A stretch of DNA of 64,000 bases from Sphingomonas turrisvirgatae (lineage in GTDB: Bacteria > Pseudomonadota > Alphaproteobacteria > Sphingomonadales > Sphingomonadaceae). The notes below the pieces were generated by a model. It was not told the DNA's origin. It ran no database searches and saw only the letters and a list, made by a program, of their open reading frames with translations. Shown here piece after piece: positions 51,037 to 62,166 of this stretch. A program made the translations under genes and the position numbers. The stretch is taken from the NCBI RefSeq assembly GCF_001721295.1, contig NZ_MDDS01000013.1, forward strand, positions 186,001 through 250,000, written 5' to 3'. The first letter of the stretch is position 1. Each line of letters opens with the position of its first letter.

Positions 51037-53079
51037 TTACCAGATCTTCACGCGCTGTTCGGGCGGGAGATACAGCTTGTCGCCGGGCTTGATGTCGAAC
51101 GCCGTGTACCAGGCGTCGACGTTGCGGACGGTGCCGTTGGCGCGATACTTGTCCGGGCTGTGCGTGTCGGTGAGCAGGCGCGAGCGTTCGGCATCCTCGC
51201 GGACCTTGCTCCGCCACGCCTGGGCATAGGCGAGGAAGAAGCGCTGGTCGCCGGTAAGGCCGCCGATGACCGGGGCCTTGCCATGCTTGGCCTGGTAACG
51301 CTGATAGGCGCCATAGGCCATTTCGATGCCGCCAAGATCGCCGATATTCTCGCCCAGCGTCAGCTTGCCGTTGATCTTGGTACCCGGCACCGGTTCGAAC
51401 TGATTATACTGTTCGACCAGCATGGCGGTGCGCTTGGTGAATTCGGCCTTGGCTTCGGGAGTCCACCAGTTGGCGAACTTGCCGTCCGGGCCGAACTGGC
51501 TGCCCTGATCGTCGAAGCCGTGGCCGATCTCGTGCCCGATGACCGCGCCGATCGCGCCGTAATTGACCGCCGGATCCGCCTTCGGGTCGAAGAACGGCGC
51601 TTGCAGGAACGCCGCCGGGAAGGTGATCTGGTTAGTCTGCGGATTGTAATAGGCGTTCACCGTCTGCGGCGTCATGCCCCAGAGCGTGCGATCGACCGGC
51701 TTGCCGAGCAGCGAAAGCTGATAGCGGTGCGCCCATTCACGCGAGGCCATCAGGTTCCCGAGCAGGTCGGCGCGCGACACCTTCATGCTCGAATAGTCGA
51801 TATATTTGTCGGGATGGCCGACGCGGGGGTCGAATGCGGCGAGCTTGGCCAGCGCCTTTTCCTTGGTCGTCGCGTCCATCCATTGATTGGCCTTCAGCCG
51901 CTCGTCCAGGCTGGCGCGCAGGTCGGCGATCAGCTCGTTCATCTTGGCCGAGCTTTCCGGCGGATAGTGGCGGGCGACATAGATTTCGCCGACCGCTTCG
52001 CCGAGCGCGCCGTTGACCAGCTGAACGCCGCGCTTCCACCGCGCACGCTTCTCCTGCGTGCCCGAGAGCGTCTTCTGGTAGAAACCGAACGAGGCGTCGT
52101 CGAATGCGCGCGGCAGATAGGCGGCGTTGGATGAGATGAAGTGGAAGCTCAGCCAGTCCTGCCAGTCGGACACGGGCACCGACGCGAACTGCTTGCCCAG
52201 CGCAGCGAGCGCGGTGTCGTTGCCCATGATCATCTTGGGCATCGAGGCGAGGCCGGCGGTCTGCATCATGCCCGCCCAGTCGAACTCGGGCGCGAGCTTG
52301 GCCATGCCGGCGCGATCCATCGGCTTGTACAAAGCCATGATGTTGCGGTTCTGCTCGGGCGACCAGTGAACCTTGGCCATCGCGGTTTCGAGCGCGACGA
52401 TGCGGTCCGCCTTTGCCGCCGCATCGGTGATGCCGGCCAGCGTCAGCACCTGCTGCACATAGGCGCGATAGGCGGTGCGATAGCCGTCGAACTTCGCGCC
52501 TTCGTTCAGATAATAGTCGCGCGGCATGCCGAGCGTGCCCTGACTGGCAAAGGCGGTATATTGAGTCGGATCGGCCAGGTCGGGGATGACGCCGACATCG
52601 ACCGGCGAGGCATAGCCGGGCTGCATGAACAGCGACTGGAGCTTGGCACGGTCGCTGGCGGCGGCGATCCGCGCAAGATAGGGCTTGAGCGGCGCGGTGC
52701 CGCGCTGCTCGACCCCGGCCTCGTCCATCCAGCTGGCGTAGAGATCGCCGATCTGCTTGCCCTTGGCACCGAATTGCGCGGGGTTCTTTGCCATGTCGTC
52801 GAGGATCGCACGCACCGATTGTTCGGCATCGTCGACCAGCTTGACCCACACGCCGGCCGAGGCGCGGTCCGGGCTGATTTCGGTGGACGTGTTCCAGCTG
52901 CCGTTGACATAGGTCCAGAAATCATCGCCCGGCCTCACGCTCTTGTCCTGCGCGGCGAGGTCGACGCCGAAGGTGCCGTAGCGCGGCGCGCCCTGAGGCG
53001 CGGTCTGCGAGACGGCCGGCGCAGTCAGCGCAACCGCCGCGACGCCAAGCGCCAGGCGAGTCAACATATTGATCTTCAT
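51037..53079 (-). CDS. M13 family metallopeptidase (neprilysin/PepO-like)
   Basis: 680 residues. A signal peptide (LTRLALGVAAVALTAPAVS) indicates export. The zinc site HEIGHGFDDQG is near residue 514 and the third ligand lies in GENIGDLGGIEMAY near 575; the C-terminal VNAYYNPQTNQITFP motif precedes them. It cleaves peptides with a large hydrophobic residue at P1'. The start at 53079 (MKINML) is chosen over an ATG at 53187. A terminator follows. Such peptidases are numerous in sphingomonads. Confidence 0.95.
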   Translation of the reverse strand: MKINMLTRLALGVAAVALTAPAVSQTAPQGAPRYGTFGVDLAAQDKSVRPGDDFWTYVNGSWNTSTEISPDRASAGVWVKLVDDAEQSVRAILDDMAKNPAQFGAKGKQIGDLYASWMDEAGVEQRGTAPLKPYLARIAAASDRAKLQSLFMQPGYASPVDVGVIPDLADPTQYTAFASQGTLGMPRDYYLNEGAKFDGYRTAYRAYVQQVLTLAGITDAAAKADRIVALETAMAKVHWSPEQNRNIMALYKPMDRAGMAKLAPEFDWAGMMQTAGLASMPKMIMGNDTALAALGKQFASVPVSDWQDWLSFHFISSNAAYLPRAFDDASFGFYQKTLSGTQEKRARWKRGVQLVNGALGEAVGEIYVARHYPPESSAKMNELIADLRASLDERLKANQWMDATTKEKALAKLAAFDPRVGHPDKYIDYSSMKVSRADLLGNLMASREWAHRYQLSLLGKPVDRTLWGMTPQTVNAYYNPQTNQITFPAAFLQAPFFDPKADPAVNYGAIGAVIGHEIGHGFDDQGSQFGPDGKFANWWTPEAKAEFTKRTAMLVEQYNQFEPVPGTKINGKLTLGENIGDLGGIEMAYGAYQRYQAKHGKAPVIGGLTGDQRFFLAYAQAWRSKVREDAERSRLLTDTHSPDKYRANGTVRNVDAWYTAFDIKPGDKLYLPPEQRVKIW

Positions 53080-53183
53080 TCGGAAAACCCCCGGTTCAGC
53101 GTGTATTAGCATTGCGTAACGCTGCATTGCGGGCCCGGCAATGGAAGCCTGCCGCGAACCGAAAGAAGCGCACTCGGTTCGTC

Positions 53184-54086
53184 TCAATTCCCGTCGGGAT
53201 TCCAGCCGCGTTCGCGCGCATAAGCCTGGGTGCCGCGCGTGACGATGCGGTCGCCCGGCTCGATCGCCGCGATGGGAATGTCGGGCCGGGACAGGATGTC
53301 GGCATAGAGCGGGGCGAAATCGGTTTCGACCGTGACACGCAGCAATTCGTCGAAGCTGGGGATCACGAAATAGTTCTGCTGGAAATCGTCGATCCGGTAT
53401 TCGGTGCGCATCACGCGCTTGAGATCGAAGCCGATGCGATTGGGGCTGTCGCTTTCGAGCGCGAAGCGGCTTTCGGCGAAGCTGGAGACGATGCCGGAGC
53501 CATAGATGCGCAGGCCGTCGCCCTCCTCGATCAACCCGAACTCGACCGTATACCAGTAGAGCCGCGAGAGGTTCTTGAGCGCGCCCAGCTCCATCGCGCG
53601 CCGCCCGCCCCGGCCATAGGCCGCCATGTAATCGGCAAAGACCGGGTCGGCGAGCATCGGGACATGGCCGAACACGTCATGGAACACGTCGGGTTCCTGA
53701 AGATAGTCGAGCTGGTCCGGGCGGCGGATGAAATTGCCGGCGACGAAGCGGCGATTGGCCATATGGTCGAAGAACACCTCGTCCGGCACGAGGCCGGGCA
53801 CGGCGACGACCTGCCAGCCGGTCAGCTTCATCAGCCGTTCCGATAGTTCCTCGAAATTGGGGATGCCGGCGTCGGACAGCTTGAGCTGTTCGAGCCCGCG
53901 CAGATAGGCCTGGCTGGCGCGGCCGGGCAGCAGCGCCATCTGCCGCGCATAGAGCGTGTCCCAGACGCCATGTTCCTGCGCCGTGAACGCTTCCCAGTTC
54001 TGGGGGATCGTCCAGTCGGCGGCAGCGCCTTCGGGCGGGGTATCGAGGACGTGGGTGTCGTTTGCCGGGCTGTCGCTGATCATCAT
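53184..54086 (-). CDS. phhA: Phenylalanine 4-monooxygenase
   Basis: 300 residues. Non-haem iron, tetrahydropterin-dependent hydroxylase converting Phe to Tyr. The metal ligands are present at His136 and His141 in FHDVFGHVPM and Glu182 in YTVEFGLIEE, the expected spacing. The N-terminal MMISDSPANDTHVLDTP is variable. It feeds aromatic degradation; no homogentisate genes are adjacent. Divergent from the alpha/beta hydrolase gene with 107 bases between. Confidence 0.95.
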   Translation of the reverse strand: MMISDSPANDTHVLDTPPEGAAADWTIPQNWEAFTAQEHGVWDTLYARQMALLPGRASQAYLRGLEQLKLSDAGIPNFEELSERLMKLTGWQVVAVPGLVPDEVFFDHMANRRFVAGNFIRRPDQLDYLQEPDVFHDVFGHVPMLADPVFADYMAAYGRGGRRAMELGALKNLSRLYWYTVEFGLIEEGDGLRIYGSGIVSSFAESRFALESDSPNRIGFDLKRVMRTEYRIDDFQQNYFVIPSFDELLRVTVETDFAPLYADILSRPDIPIAAIEPGDRIVTRGTQAYARERGWNPDGN

Positions 54087-54193
54087 GGCGGCATAGCATG
54101 GCGCGGGCCCACGCGGGAACGGTTGCAGACGTTACTTTTTCTTGCGCGCTGGAAGCTCGCGATTTTCCCCCCATCTCGGCAAAAGGAGGAACG

Positions 54194-54904
54194 ATGGCGC
54201 TGAACCTGCAAGCCAAGGCCCCGCCCCGGGCCGCGATGATCAGCGAATGGCCACGCGCGGCGGTGCAGCTCGGCCAGCTGCCCTTTGCCTGGCGCGCGCT
54301 GCTGACCGCGCCGCGCGGCGACGGGCGGCCGGTGCTGGCGCTGCCGGGCCTCGTCAATGGCGACAATTCCAACCTGGTGCTGCGCCGCTACCTCAACGCG
54401 CTCGGCTATCGGGCTTATCCCTGGGGTCTGGGCCGCAATTTCGGGCTGCGCGCGATCGGCGCGGAGGGCGAGCGGCTGATCGAGCGGATCGCCGCGATCC
54501 ATGACGAGACGGGCGAGAAGGTGACGCTGGTCGGCGTGAGCCTGGGCGGAATCATGGCGCGGTGGGCGGCGCATCGCGCGCCCGACCTGGTGCGCGAAGT
54601 GGTGACCGTCTGCTCGCCCTTTGCCGGCCTGCCGCGTGCGACCAATGTCTGGCGCGTGTTCGAGCTGGCATCGGGACAGCGCGCCGACGATCCGGCGGTC
54701 CGCGCGCTGCTGGAGGAAGCGTCCGAGCCGCTGCCGGTGCCGGCGACCGCGATCTGGAGTCGCAGCGACGGGCTGGTCAATGGCGAGTGCTGCCGCGAAG
54801 CCGAGTGCGATAGCGCGCGGTCGATCGAGGTGAGCAACGGGCATTTGCTGGCGCAGATGTCGCCGGAGGTGCTGCGCGCGGTGGCGGAAACGCTGGGGGG
54901 TTGA
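54194..54904 (+). CDS. Alpha/beta hydrolase
   Basis: 236 residues. Nucleophile elbow GVSLGG near residue 120 (Ser in GxSxG), with upstream APRGDGRPVLALPGLVNGDN and a later Asp/His pair (IWSRSDG, SNGHLL) completing the triad. It begins with a short cationic leader and has no signal peptide. AAGGAGGA lies 3 bases upstream. The fold matches esterases/lipases acting on small acyl esters. The substrate is unknown. A REP-like repeat follows about 50 bases after the stop. Confidence 0.85.
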   Translation: MALNLQAKAPPRAAMISEWPRAAVQLGQLPFAWRALLTAPRGDGRPVLALPGLVNGDNSNLVLRRYLNALGYRAYPWGLGRNFGLRAIGAEGERLIERIAAIHDETGEKVTLVGVSLGGIMARWAAHRAPDLVREVVTVCSPFAGLPRATNVWRVFELASGQRADDPAVRALLEEASEPLPVPATAIWSRSDGLVNGECCREAECDSARSIEVSNGHLLAQMSPEVLRAVAETLGG

Positions 54905-54960
54905 GGATCACTCGATGAAAGCCGCGGGTATCGTGCGACTCCTGGGCTGCGCTCTCGCCT

Positions 54961-54988
54961 GAGATCCCGGCTTTCGCCGGATGACGAG
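54961..54988. repeat. REP-like palindrome, second copy of GTCATCCCGGC family
   Basis: GAGATCCCGGC at 54961-54971 and GCCGGATGACGAG at 54976-54988, a stem with one missing base, matching the element at 33301-33332 in reverse orientation. Confidence 0.65.
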
Positions 54989-55000
54989 CGATAGCTGCGA

Positions 55001-55282
55001 TCAGTCCGGGTCGCCGGCGCGGTAGCCGGTATAGGGTCCGCAATCGTCCGGGTTCTTTTTGCAGGCTTGCGCATGAGCCTTTCGCTCCCGGCCCTCGCGC
55101 GCTTCCTGCTTGCGCAGCTTGCGCCCGGCATTGCGGTCGGCTTCATCCTGGCTGGTGGTCGCCCAGTCGGCCGCCTGCCCCGCCGCCTTGACCGGCAGGG
55201 TGACGATGTCGAACGCGGTCTTGGCGACGCAGCCGCCCGCCACGATCGGCAGCATGGCAATCAGAATCAACGACTTGCGCAT
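55001..55282 (-). CDS. Small lipoprotein, unknown function
   Basis: 93 residues. A lipobox (LILIAMLPIVAGGC) marks a lipoprotein. The rest is short and charged, with KAAGQAADWATTSQDEADRN and a Lys/Glu-rich middle. GGGAG lies 9 bases before the ATG. It follows the glycerophosphodiesterase gene by 19 bases on the same strand, likely the same operon. I recognise no family. Confidence 0.7.
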   Translation of the reverse strand: MRKSLILIAMLPIVAGGCVAKTAFDIVTLPVKAAGQAADWATTSQDEADRNAGRKLRKQEAREGRERKAHAQACKKNPDDCGPYTGYRAGDPD

Positions 55283-55301
55283 GGCGCTCACTCCCTGACG
55301 A

Positions 55302-56357
55302 TCAGCGCTTATACTGGTCGCGTGCTTGCGCGCCGATGTACGGGAAATCGGTGAAAAAGCCATCCACGCCGGCGGCGATGTGGCGCGAAATCTCGTCCGC
55401 CAGCCGCCCGTGGCCGGCCGGATTGATCCCCTTTCGCAAGCCAGCGGGCAGGAAGAAGTTTTCGGCGCGGAACGTCCAGGGATGGACCTGCAGGCCGGCG
55501 GCGTGCGCATCGGCAACCAGCGGGGTTACCGTGCCGTCATTCGTCACCACCAGCGACTTGTGCGGGCCGATCCCGGTGGCATAGGCGGCCACCGCCTTCA
55601 GCCCATCAGGCGTGAGCATCGCGGCATAGCTGGGTTGCGCGCCATCGGCCGGTCCGCCTTGCGCGTCGAGCAGCTGGATCAGGCGGACGTTGGTCAGCCG
55701 CTGCAATGCCTTCAGATTGTCGACCTCGAACGACTGGATGAACACCGGCGCGTCGGCGCTGTCCCAGCCGGCGGCTTTCAGCTCGGCGACCAGCAGCGCC
55801 TCCATCGGCAGGCCGATCGATGCGAGATAGCTGGGGTGCTTGGTTTCGGGATAGATGCCGATGGTGCGCCCGGTCCGCTCGCTCGCCGCCTTGGCCAGCG
55901 CGATGATCTCACCCAGCGTCGGAATATCGAACTGGCCGTCATAAGCCTTGTTGCCCGAGCGGAGCAGCGGCAGGCGCTCGCGCGCGCGCAGCGTCTTCAA
56001 CTCGGCAAGGGTGAAATCCTCGGTAAACCAGCCGCTGACCTTGCGCCCGTCGATCGTTTTCGTCGTCTTGCGGTCGCGAAATTCGGGATGCGCGGCGATG
56101 TCGGTCGTCTCGGATATCTCGTTCTCGTGCCGCGCGACGAAGCGGCCGTCCCGAGTCATTACCAGATCGGGCTCGATGAAGTCCGCGCCATGTTCGATCG
56201 CGAGTTGATAAGCGGCGAGCGTGTGTTCGGGGCGCTCGCCGCTGGCGCCGCGATGCGCGATGAGGATGGGCTTGGCGGCAGGCATGGCAGGATCCTTGGC
56301 GGCAGCTGGGGCGGCGACGATAAACAGCGCGAGCGCGGCTCGCCACAGGCGCGACAT
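55302..56357 (-). CDS. Glycerophosphodiester phosphodiesterase
   Basis: 351 residues. A signal peptide (AALALFIVAAPAAAKD) sends it to the periplasm. The GDPD active site is visible: IAHRGASGERPEHTLAAYQ, EPDLVMTRDGRFVARHE and the later VFIQSFEVDNLKAL. It cleaves glycerophosphodiesters to glycerol-3-phosphate. AGGAGATAGG precedes the ATG at 56357. It is divergent from xdhC and upstream of the small lipoprotein gene. Confidence 0.94.
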   Translation of the reverse strand: MSRLWRAALALFIVAAPAAAKDPAMPAAKPILIAHRGASGERPEHTLAAYQLAIEHGADFIEPDLVMTRDGRFVARHENEISETTDIAAHPEFRDRKTTKTIDGRKVSGWFTEDFTLAELKTLRARERLPLLRSGNKAYDGQFDIPTLGEIIALAKAASERTGRTIGIYPETKHPSYLASIGLPMEALLVAELKAAGWDSADAPVFIQSFEVDNLKALQRLTNVRLIQLLDAQGGPADGAQPSYAAMLTPDGLKAVAAYATGIGPHKSLVVTNDGTVTPLVADAHAAGLQVHPWTFRAENFFLPAGLRKGINPAGHGRLADEISRHIAAGVDGFFTDFPYIGAQARDQYKR

Positions 56358-56415
56358 GTCCCTATCTCCTTCGATGAGCGGGCTAGGCGAATCGCATGAC
56401 AGGAATGAGGCAGGC

Positions 56416-57336
56416 TTGGCCGACAATTCGAGCGTGATCGCGGCGGCGCGCGAATGGTGCGGTAGCCGCATGGCGCTGGCGACCGTCACCTCGACCTGGG
56501 GATCGGCCCCGCGCCCTCGGGGATCGCACCTGCTGATCCACGAGGACGGCCGGTTCGAAGGGTCGGTGTCGGGCGGCTGCGTCGAGGCGGACATCATGGC
56601 AGTGGCCGCCGAGGTGATCGCCGGCGCGGGCTTTGCGCGGCGGCGGTATGGCGTGGCGGACGCGGCGGCGTGGGAAGTCGGCCTGCCGTGCGGCGGCGAG
56701 ATCGAGGTGATGGTTCAGCCGGTGGTCGTAGGCGGGTTCGACCCGGCGCTTTTCGATGCGATCGCGACGGCGCGCGACGAGGGCCGGGCGATGGAGGTTT
56801 TCACCGATCTGGCGACCGGCGCGAGCACGCTGGCGGCTGGCGCGGGCGAGACGTTCGTCAACCGTTACGAGCCGCCACGCCGGCTGCTGATCGTCGGCGC
56901 GGTGCAGATCGCGCAGGTGCTGGCAGGCCTAGCGCGCGAAATGGGGGTGACCACGGTGGTGATCGACCCGCGCGGGCGTTTCCTGACCGCCGAGCGCTTT
57001 CCCGGCACGACGCTGGACGACCGCTGGCCGGACGAGGCGGTGGCGGCATTCCGCCCCGACGGCGCGACGGCGGTGGTCACGCTGAGCCACGATCCGAAGA
57101 TCGACGACCCCGCGCTGGTCGAGGCGCTGAAGGCCGGCGCTGGCTATGTCGCGGCGCTGGGGTCACGGCGCAGCCACGCCGCGCGTCGCGAACGGCTGGC
57201 GGCGGCGGGACTGTCACCCGCGCAGATCAATCGAGTCGAAGGTCCGGCGGGGATCGATATCGGGGCGGTCGGGCCGGCTGAGATCGCGCTGTCGATCGCG
57301 GCCGGCATGGTAAGGGCGCTGCATGATCGAGGCTGA
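56416..57336 (+). CDS. XdhC-type molybdoenzyme maturation factor
   Basis: 306 residues from TTG 56416 (an in-frame ATG at 56374 is also possible). The TTG is preferred because the family begins with ADNSSVIAAAREWCGSRM, and GAGG lies about 9 bases upstream. The N-domain has GSAPRPRGSHLLIH and SVSGGCVEADIM with the conserved CVE; the C-domain has a Rossmann fold (RLLIVGAVQIAQVLAGLA). XdhC loads sulfurated molybdenum cofactor into xanthine dehydrogenase-like enzymes. The enzyme genes themselves are not in the window. The next gene starts 2 bases after its stop. Confidence 0.9.
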   Translation: MADNSSVIAAAREWCGSRMALATVTSTWGSAPRPRGSHLLIHEDGRFEGSVSGGCVEADIMAVAAEVIAGAGFARRRYGVADAAAWEVGLPCGGEIEVMVQPVVVGGFDPALFDAIATARDEGRAMEVFTDLATGASTLAAGAGETFVNRYEPPRRLLIVGAVQIAQVLAGLAREMGVTTVVIDPRGRFLTAERFPGTTLDDRWPDEAVAAFRPDGATAVVTLSHDPKIDDPALVEALKAGAGYVAALGSRRSHAARRERLAAAGLSPAQINRVEGPAGIDIGAVGPAEIALSIAAGMVRALHDRG

Positions 57337-57338
57337 CG

Positions 57339-57935
57339 ATGATTGAACCCGAGCGCGTTGCGTTGCTGTTGCTGGCGGCGGGGCATTCGCACCGCTTCGG
57401 CGCGCAGGACAAGCTGATGGCGCCGTATCTTGGCCGCCCGCTGGGCCTGCATGTCGTTGTCGCGCTGGAGGCGGTGCCGTTCGCCGCGCGAGTCGCGGTG
57501 ACCGACGGCACGGCGCTCGACCTGCCGTCGTGCGGCTATACGATCGTGCACAATGACGATCCGGCGGCGGGCATGGGCCGGTCGCTGCGGCTGGGCATGG
57601 AAGCGGTGGCGGCCATGGACGTCGACGCGGTGCTGATCGCGCTGGCCGACATGCCCAAGGTCACCGCGACGCACATCTATCGCCTGCTCGACCGGGCCGA
57701 GGGGGCGGACACCATCATCGCGTCGAGCGACGGCGTCGATCCGCGCCCCCCGGCGCTGTTCGGGCGCGACTATTTCGCGACGTTGCTGGCCAGCAAGGGC
57801 GACATGGGCGCGCGCGAGCTGGTGCGGCGCGGCCACCACATCGTGACCTCTCCCGCCGAGCTGGCCGACGTGGACACGCCCGAGGAGCTGGCGGCGCTGA
57901 TCGCATGGCGGCCGGGCGTTCCAGATTCAACATAG
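57339..57935 (+). CDS. MobA/MocA-like nucleotidyltransferase
   Basis: 198 residues. NTP-transferase fold: LLLLAAGHSHRFGAQDKLMA with the LLAAGxSxRxG loop, and later VLIALADMPKVTATH, a metal-binding region with an Asp-Met-Pro signature. It probably attaches a nucleotide to molybdopterin, as in MocA. It is translated with xdhC (2-base gap), and the pair points to a molybdenum hydroxylase. The acetyl-CoA synthetase gene follows after 75 bases. Confidence 0.85.
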   Translation: MIEPERVALLLLAAGHSHRFGAQDKLMAPYLGRPLGLHVVVALEAVPFAARVAVTDGTALDLPSCGYTIVHNDDPAAGMGRSLRLGMEAVAAMDVDAVLIALADMPKVTATHIYRLLDRAEGADTIIASSDGVDPRPPALFGRDYFATLLASKGDMGARELVRRGHHIVTSPAELADVDTPEELAALIAWRPGVPDST

Positions 57936-58010
57936 ACATACGATATTCAACTTTGTGGCTCTTGCGCCGGACGCGCCGGGGGGTAAGAGCAAGGTGCGAG
58001 AGGAGACACC

Positions 58011-59948
<1,938 letters not shown>

Positions 59949-59970
59949 CGGCGTAGGGCGGTGGGTGATG

Positions 59971-60028
59971 GGTCGCCCTCACCCTTCCGCGCCTTTGGCG
60001 CTCCCTCCCTCTCCCGGTGGGAGAGGGA
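59971..60028. repeat. Dispersed intergenic repeat, copy 3
   Basis: GGTCGCCCTCACCC at 59971 and CTCCCGGTGGGAGAGGG ending at 60028, with an inner CGCCTTTGGCG palindrome. Same ends as the copies at 47096 and 48276. Confidence 0.65.
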
Positions 60029-60037
60029 ATAAGTAGA

Positions 60038-61345
60038 TCAGGCTTCGGCTTCGCTGACGAGCAGCTTGTCGATCTTGTGCCCGTCCATGTCCACGATCTC
60101 GAACCGCCAGCCTTGTTCGACGAAGCTTTCGCCTTCTTCCGGCAGGCGTTTGAGAACCGCTAGCGCCAGGCCGGCGACAGTGGCGAAATCGCGGTCGTCG
60201 GGCAGGTCGATGCCGATCCGCTCGGCCAGTGCGTCGGCGCCGAGCTGACCCGAGACGAGCAGCGAGCCATCGTCGCGCACGGTGATCGCCGGGTGCTCGC
60301 CACCAGCGGCGTCGGACGCGAACTCACCGGCGATCGCGGCAAGCAAGTCGGCCGGGGTCACGATTCCTTCGAAATGCCCATATTCGTCGTGGACGAAGCC
60401 CATCGGCACCGCGGCGCGGCGAAGCGCGCCGAGCGCGTCCATCGCGTCGACCTGATCGGGCAGCACCGGTGCGGTATGCGCCAGCGCGCGCAGGTCGAGC
60501 GCCTCGCCCCGGATGAGCGCGACGACCACGTCGCGCGCCTGGACCACGCCAATCACCTGATCGACCGAGCCGTTGGCGACAGGCAGGCGGGTATGCGGCG
60601 TCCGGCTGAGCGCGGCGCGGATGCCGGCTTCGTCGAGATTGGCGTCGAGCCAGTCGACATCGGTGCGCGGCGTCATAACCTCTCGCACCGGACGGTCGGC
60701 CAGGCGCACGACGCCCGAGATGATCGAGCGTTCATGCTCCTCGATCACGCCCGAGCTTTGCGCCTCGGCCACGATCATGTGCAATTCCTCGGCCGTGACG
60801 CGATTTTCGGATTCGCGGTTCATGCCGAGCAGGCGGAAGATCGCGGAGCTGCTCTGGTCGAGCAACCACACCAGCGGCGCGGTCACCTTGGCCAGCAGCT
60901 TCATCGGGCCGGCGACGAGCACCGCGATCGGCTCTGGCGAGCGCAGCGCGAACTGCTTGGGCACCAGCTCGCCGACGATCAGCGAGGCATAGGTGGTGAG
61001 CGCGATGACGATCGCGAAGCCGGCGGTCTGGGCGGTTTCGCGCGCCACCCCCAGCAGCTCGATCCGCGCCGCGGTCGGCGTGCCGAGGCTGGCGCCCGAA
61101 TAGGCGCCGGCGATGATGCCGATCAGCGTGATGCCGATCTGAACGGTCGAGAGGAACTTGCCCGGATCGGCGGCGAGGTCGATCGCGGTCTGGGCGCCGC
61201 GCTTGCCGGCACGCGCCAGCCCCTCGAGCCGCGCCTTGCGCGCCGAGACGATGGCAAGTTCGGACATGGCGAAAACGCCGTTCAGGGCAACGAGCGCGAG
61301 GATGATCGCGACGTCGATCCAGGGAAAAGGGGGAAGCGGGTCCAT
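60038..61345 (-). CDS. Hemolysin family protein (CNNM/CorC, CBS pair)
   Basis: 435 residues. An N-terminal CNNM membrane domain (VAIILALVALNGVFAMSELA) with four helices, two CBS domains (from about residue 205) and a C-terminal CorC_HlyC domain (DGSLLVSGQLGADALAERIG). Such proteins are thought to transport Mg2+ or regulate other transporters; the hemolysin name is historical. It is divergent from the OmpA gene and converges on acs past the intergenic repeat. Confidence 0.93.
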   Translation of the reverse strand: MDPLPPFPWIDVAIILALVALNGVFAMSELAIVSARKARLEGLARAGKRGAQTAIDLAADPGKFLSTVQIGITLIGIIAGAYSGASLGTPTAARIELLGVARETAQTAGFAIVIALTTYASLIVGELVPKQFALRSPEPIAVLVAGPMKLLAKVTAPLVWLLDQSSSAIFRLLGMNRESENRVTAEELHMIVAEAQSSGVIEEHERSIISGVVRLADRPVREVMTPRTDVDWLDANLDEAGIRAALSRTPHTRLPVANGSVDQVIGVVQARDVVVALIRGEALDLRALAHTAPVLPDQVDAMDALGALRRAAVPMGFVHDEYGHFEGIVTPADLLAAIAGEFASDAAGGEHPAITVRDDGSLLVSGQLGADALAERIGIDLPDDRDFATVAGLALAVLKRLPEEGESFVEQGWRFEIVDMDGHKIDKLLVSEAEA

Positions 61346-61475
61346 TGGCCTGAGGGACCCTTAGCCTCATTCAGCTTCGTTTCACAACGGCCTTTGCATG
61401 GAGCGGTCGGTGCGCAGGCGGAACAAGGGCGATGCCCGGTCCGTTGGCGCACGAGGTTCAAGATGGGAGTAGATC

Positions 61476-62153
61476 ATGCGTTTATCCGCCAAATGGCCCC
61501 TGGTTCCGGCGATTGCCGCCCTTACCCTCACCAGCGCCTGCGTCACCGACCCGGTGACCGGTGAGCAGCGCATTTCGAAGGCGGGCATTGGCGCGCTGGG
61601 CGGCGCGGTAGGCGGCTATCTGCTGGGCGACCTGGTCGGCGGACGGCGCGACCGGACCGAGAAGATCGTCGGCGCGGGCATCGGTGCGGTCGCCGGGGCC
61701 GGCATCGGCGCGTATATGGACCGGCAGGAGCGCGAGATCCGCGAGCGGACCGCGGGCACCGATGTCGAGGTGATTCGGCGCGGCGACGACCTGATCCTGC
61801 AGATGCCCGCCGGCATCACCTTTGCCACCGACAGCGCGAACGTCCAGCCGCAGTTCCGCCCGACGCTGGACCAGGTGGCCGATGTGCTCGACCGCTACAA
61901 CCAGACCTTTGTCGACGTGTACGGCCACACCGATTCGACCGGATCGGCGCAATATAACCAGACGCTTTCGGAACGACGCGCCGCGGCGGTCGCCGATTAC
62001 CTGACGTCGCGGGGCGTCGAGAGCGCGCGGCTGGCGACGCGCGGCTTTGGGCTGACCCAGCCGATCGCATCGAACGATACGCCCGAAGGCCGCGCCGAAA
62101 ACCGCCGAGTCGAGATCAAGGTCGTGCCGGTGCGCGAGAGCGACCTGCGATAA
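61476..62153 (+). CDS. OmpA family lipoprotein with glycine zipper
   Basis: 225 residues. A lipobox (IAALTLTSAC) precedes a glycine-zipper region (GIGALGGAVGGYLLGDLVGG) and a C-terminal OmpA domain (NQTFVDVYGHTDSTGSAQYN and LATRGFGLTQPIA) that binds peptidoglycan. The layout matches YiaD/Pal-like proteins of the outer envelope. GGGAG lies upstream of the ATG. It converges with the deaminase gene. Confidence 0.92.
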   Translation: MRLSAKWPLVPAIAALTLTSACVTDPVTGEQRISKAGIGALGGAVGGYLLGDLVGGRRDRTEKIVGAGIGAVAGAGIGAYMDRQEREIRERTAGTDVEVIRRGDDLILQMPAGITFATDSANVQPQFRPTLDQVADVLDRYNQTFVDVYGHTDSTGSAQYNQTLSERRAAAVADYLTSRGVESARLATRGFGLTQPIASNDTPEGRAENRRVEIKVVPVRESDLR

Positions 62154-62166
62154 CGGCCTGAACCCG

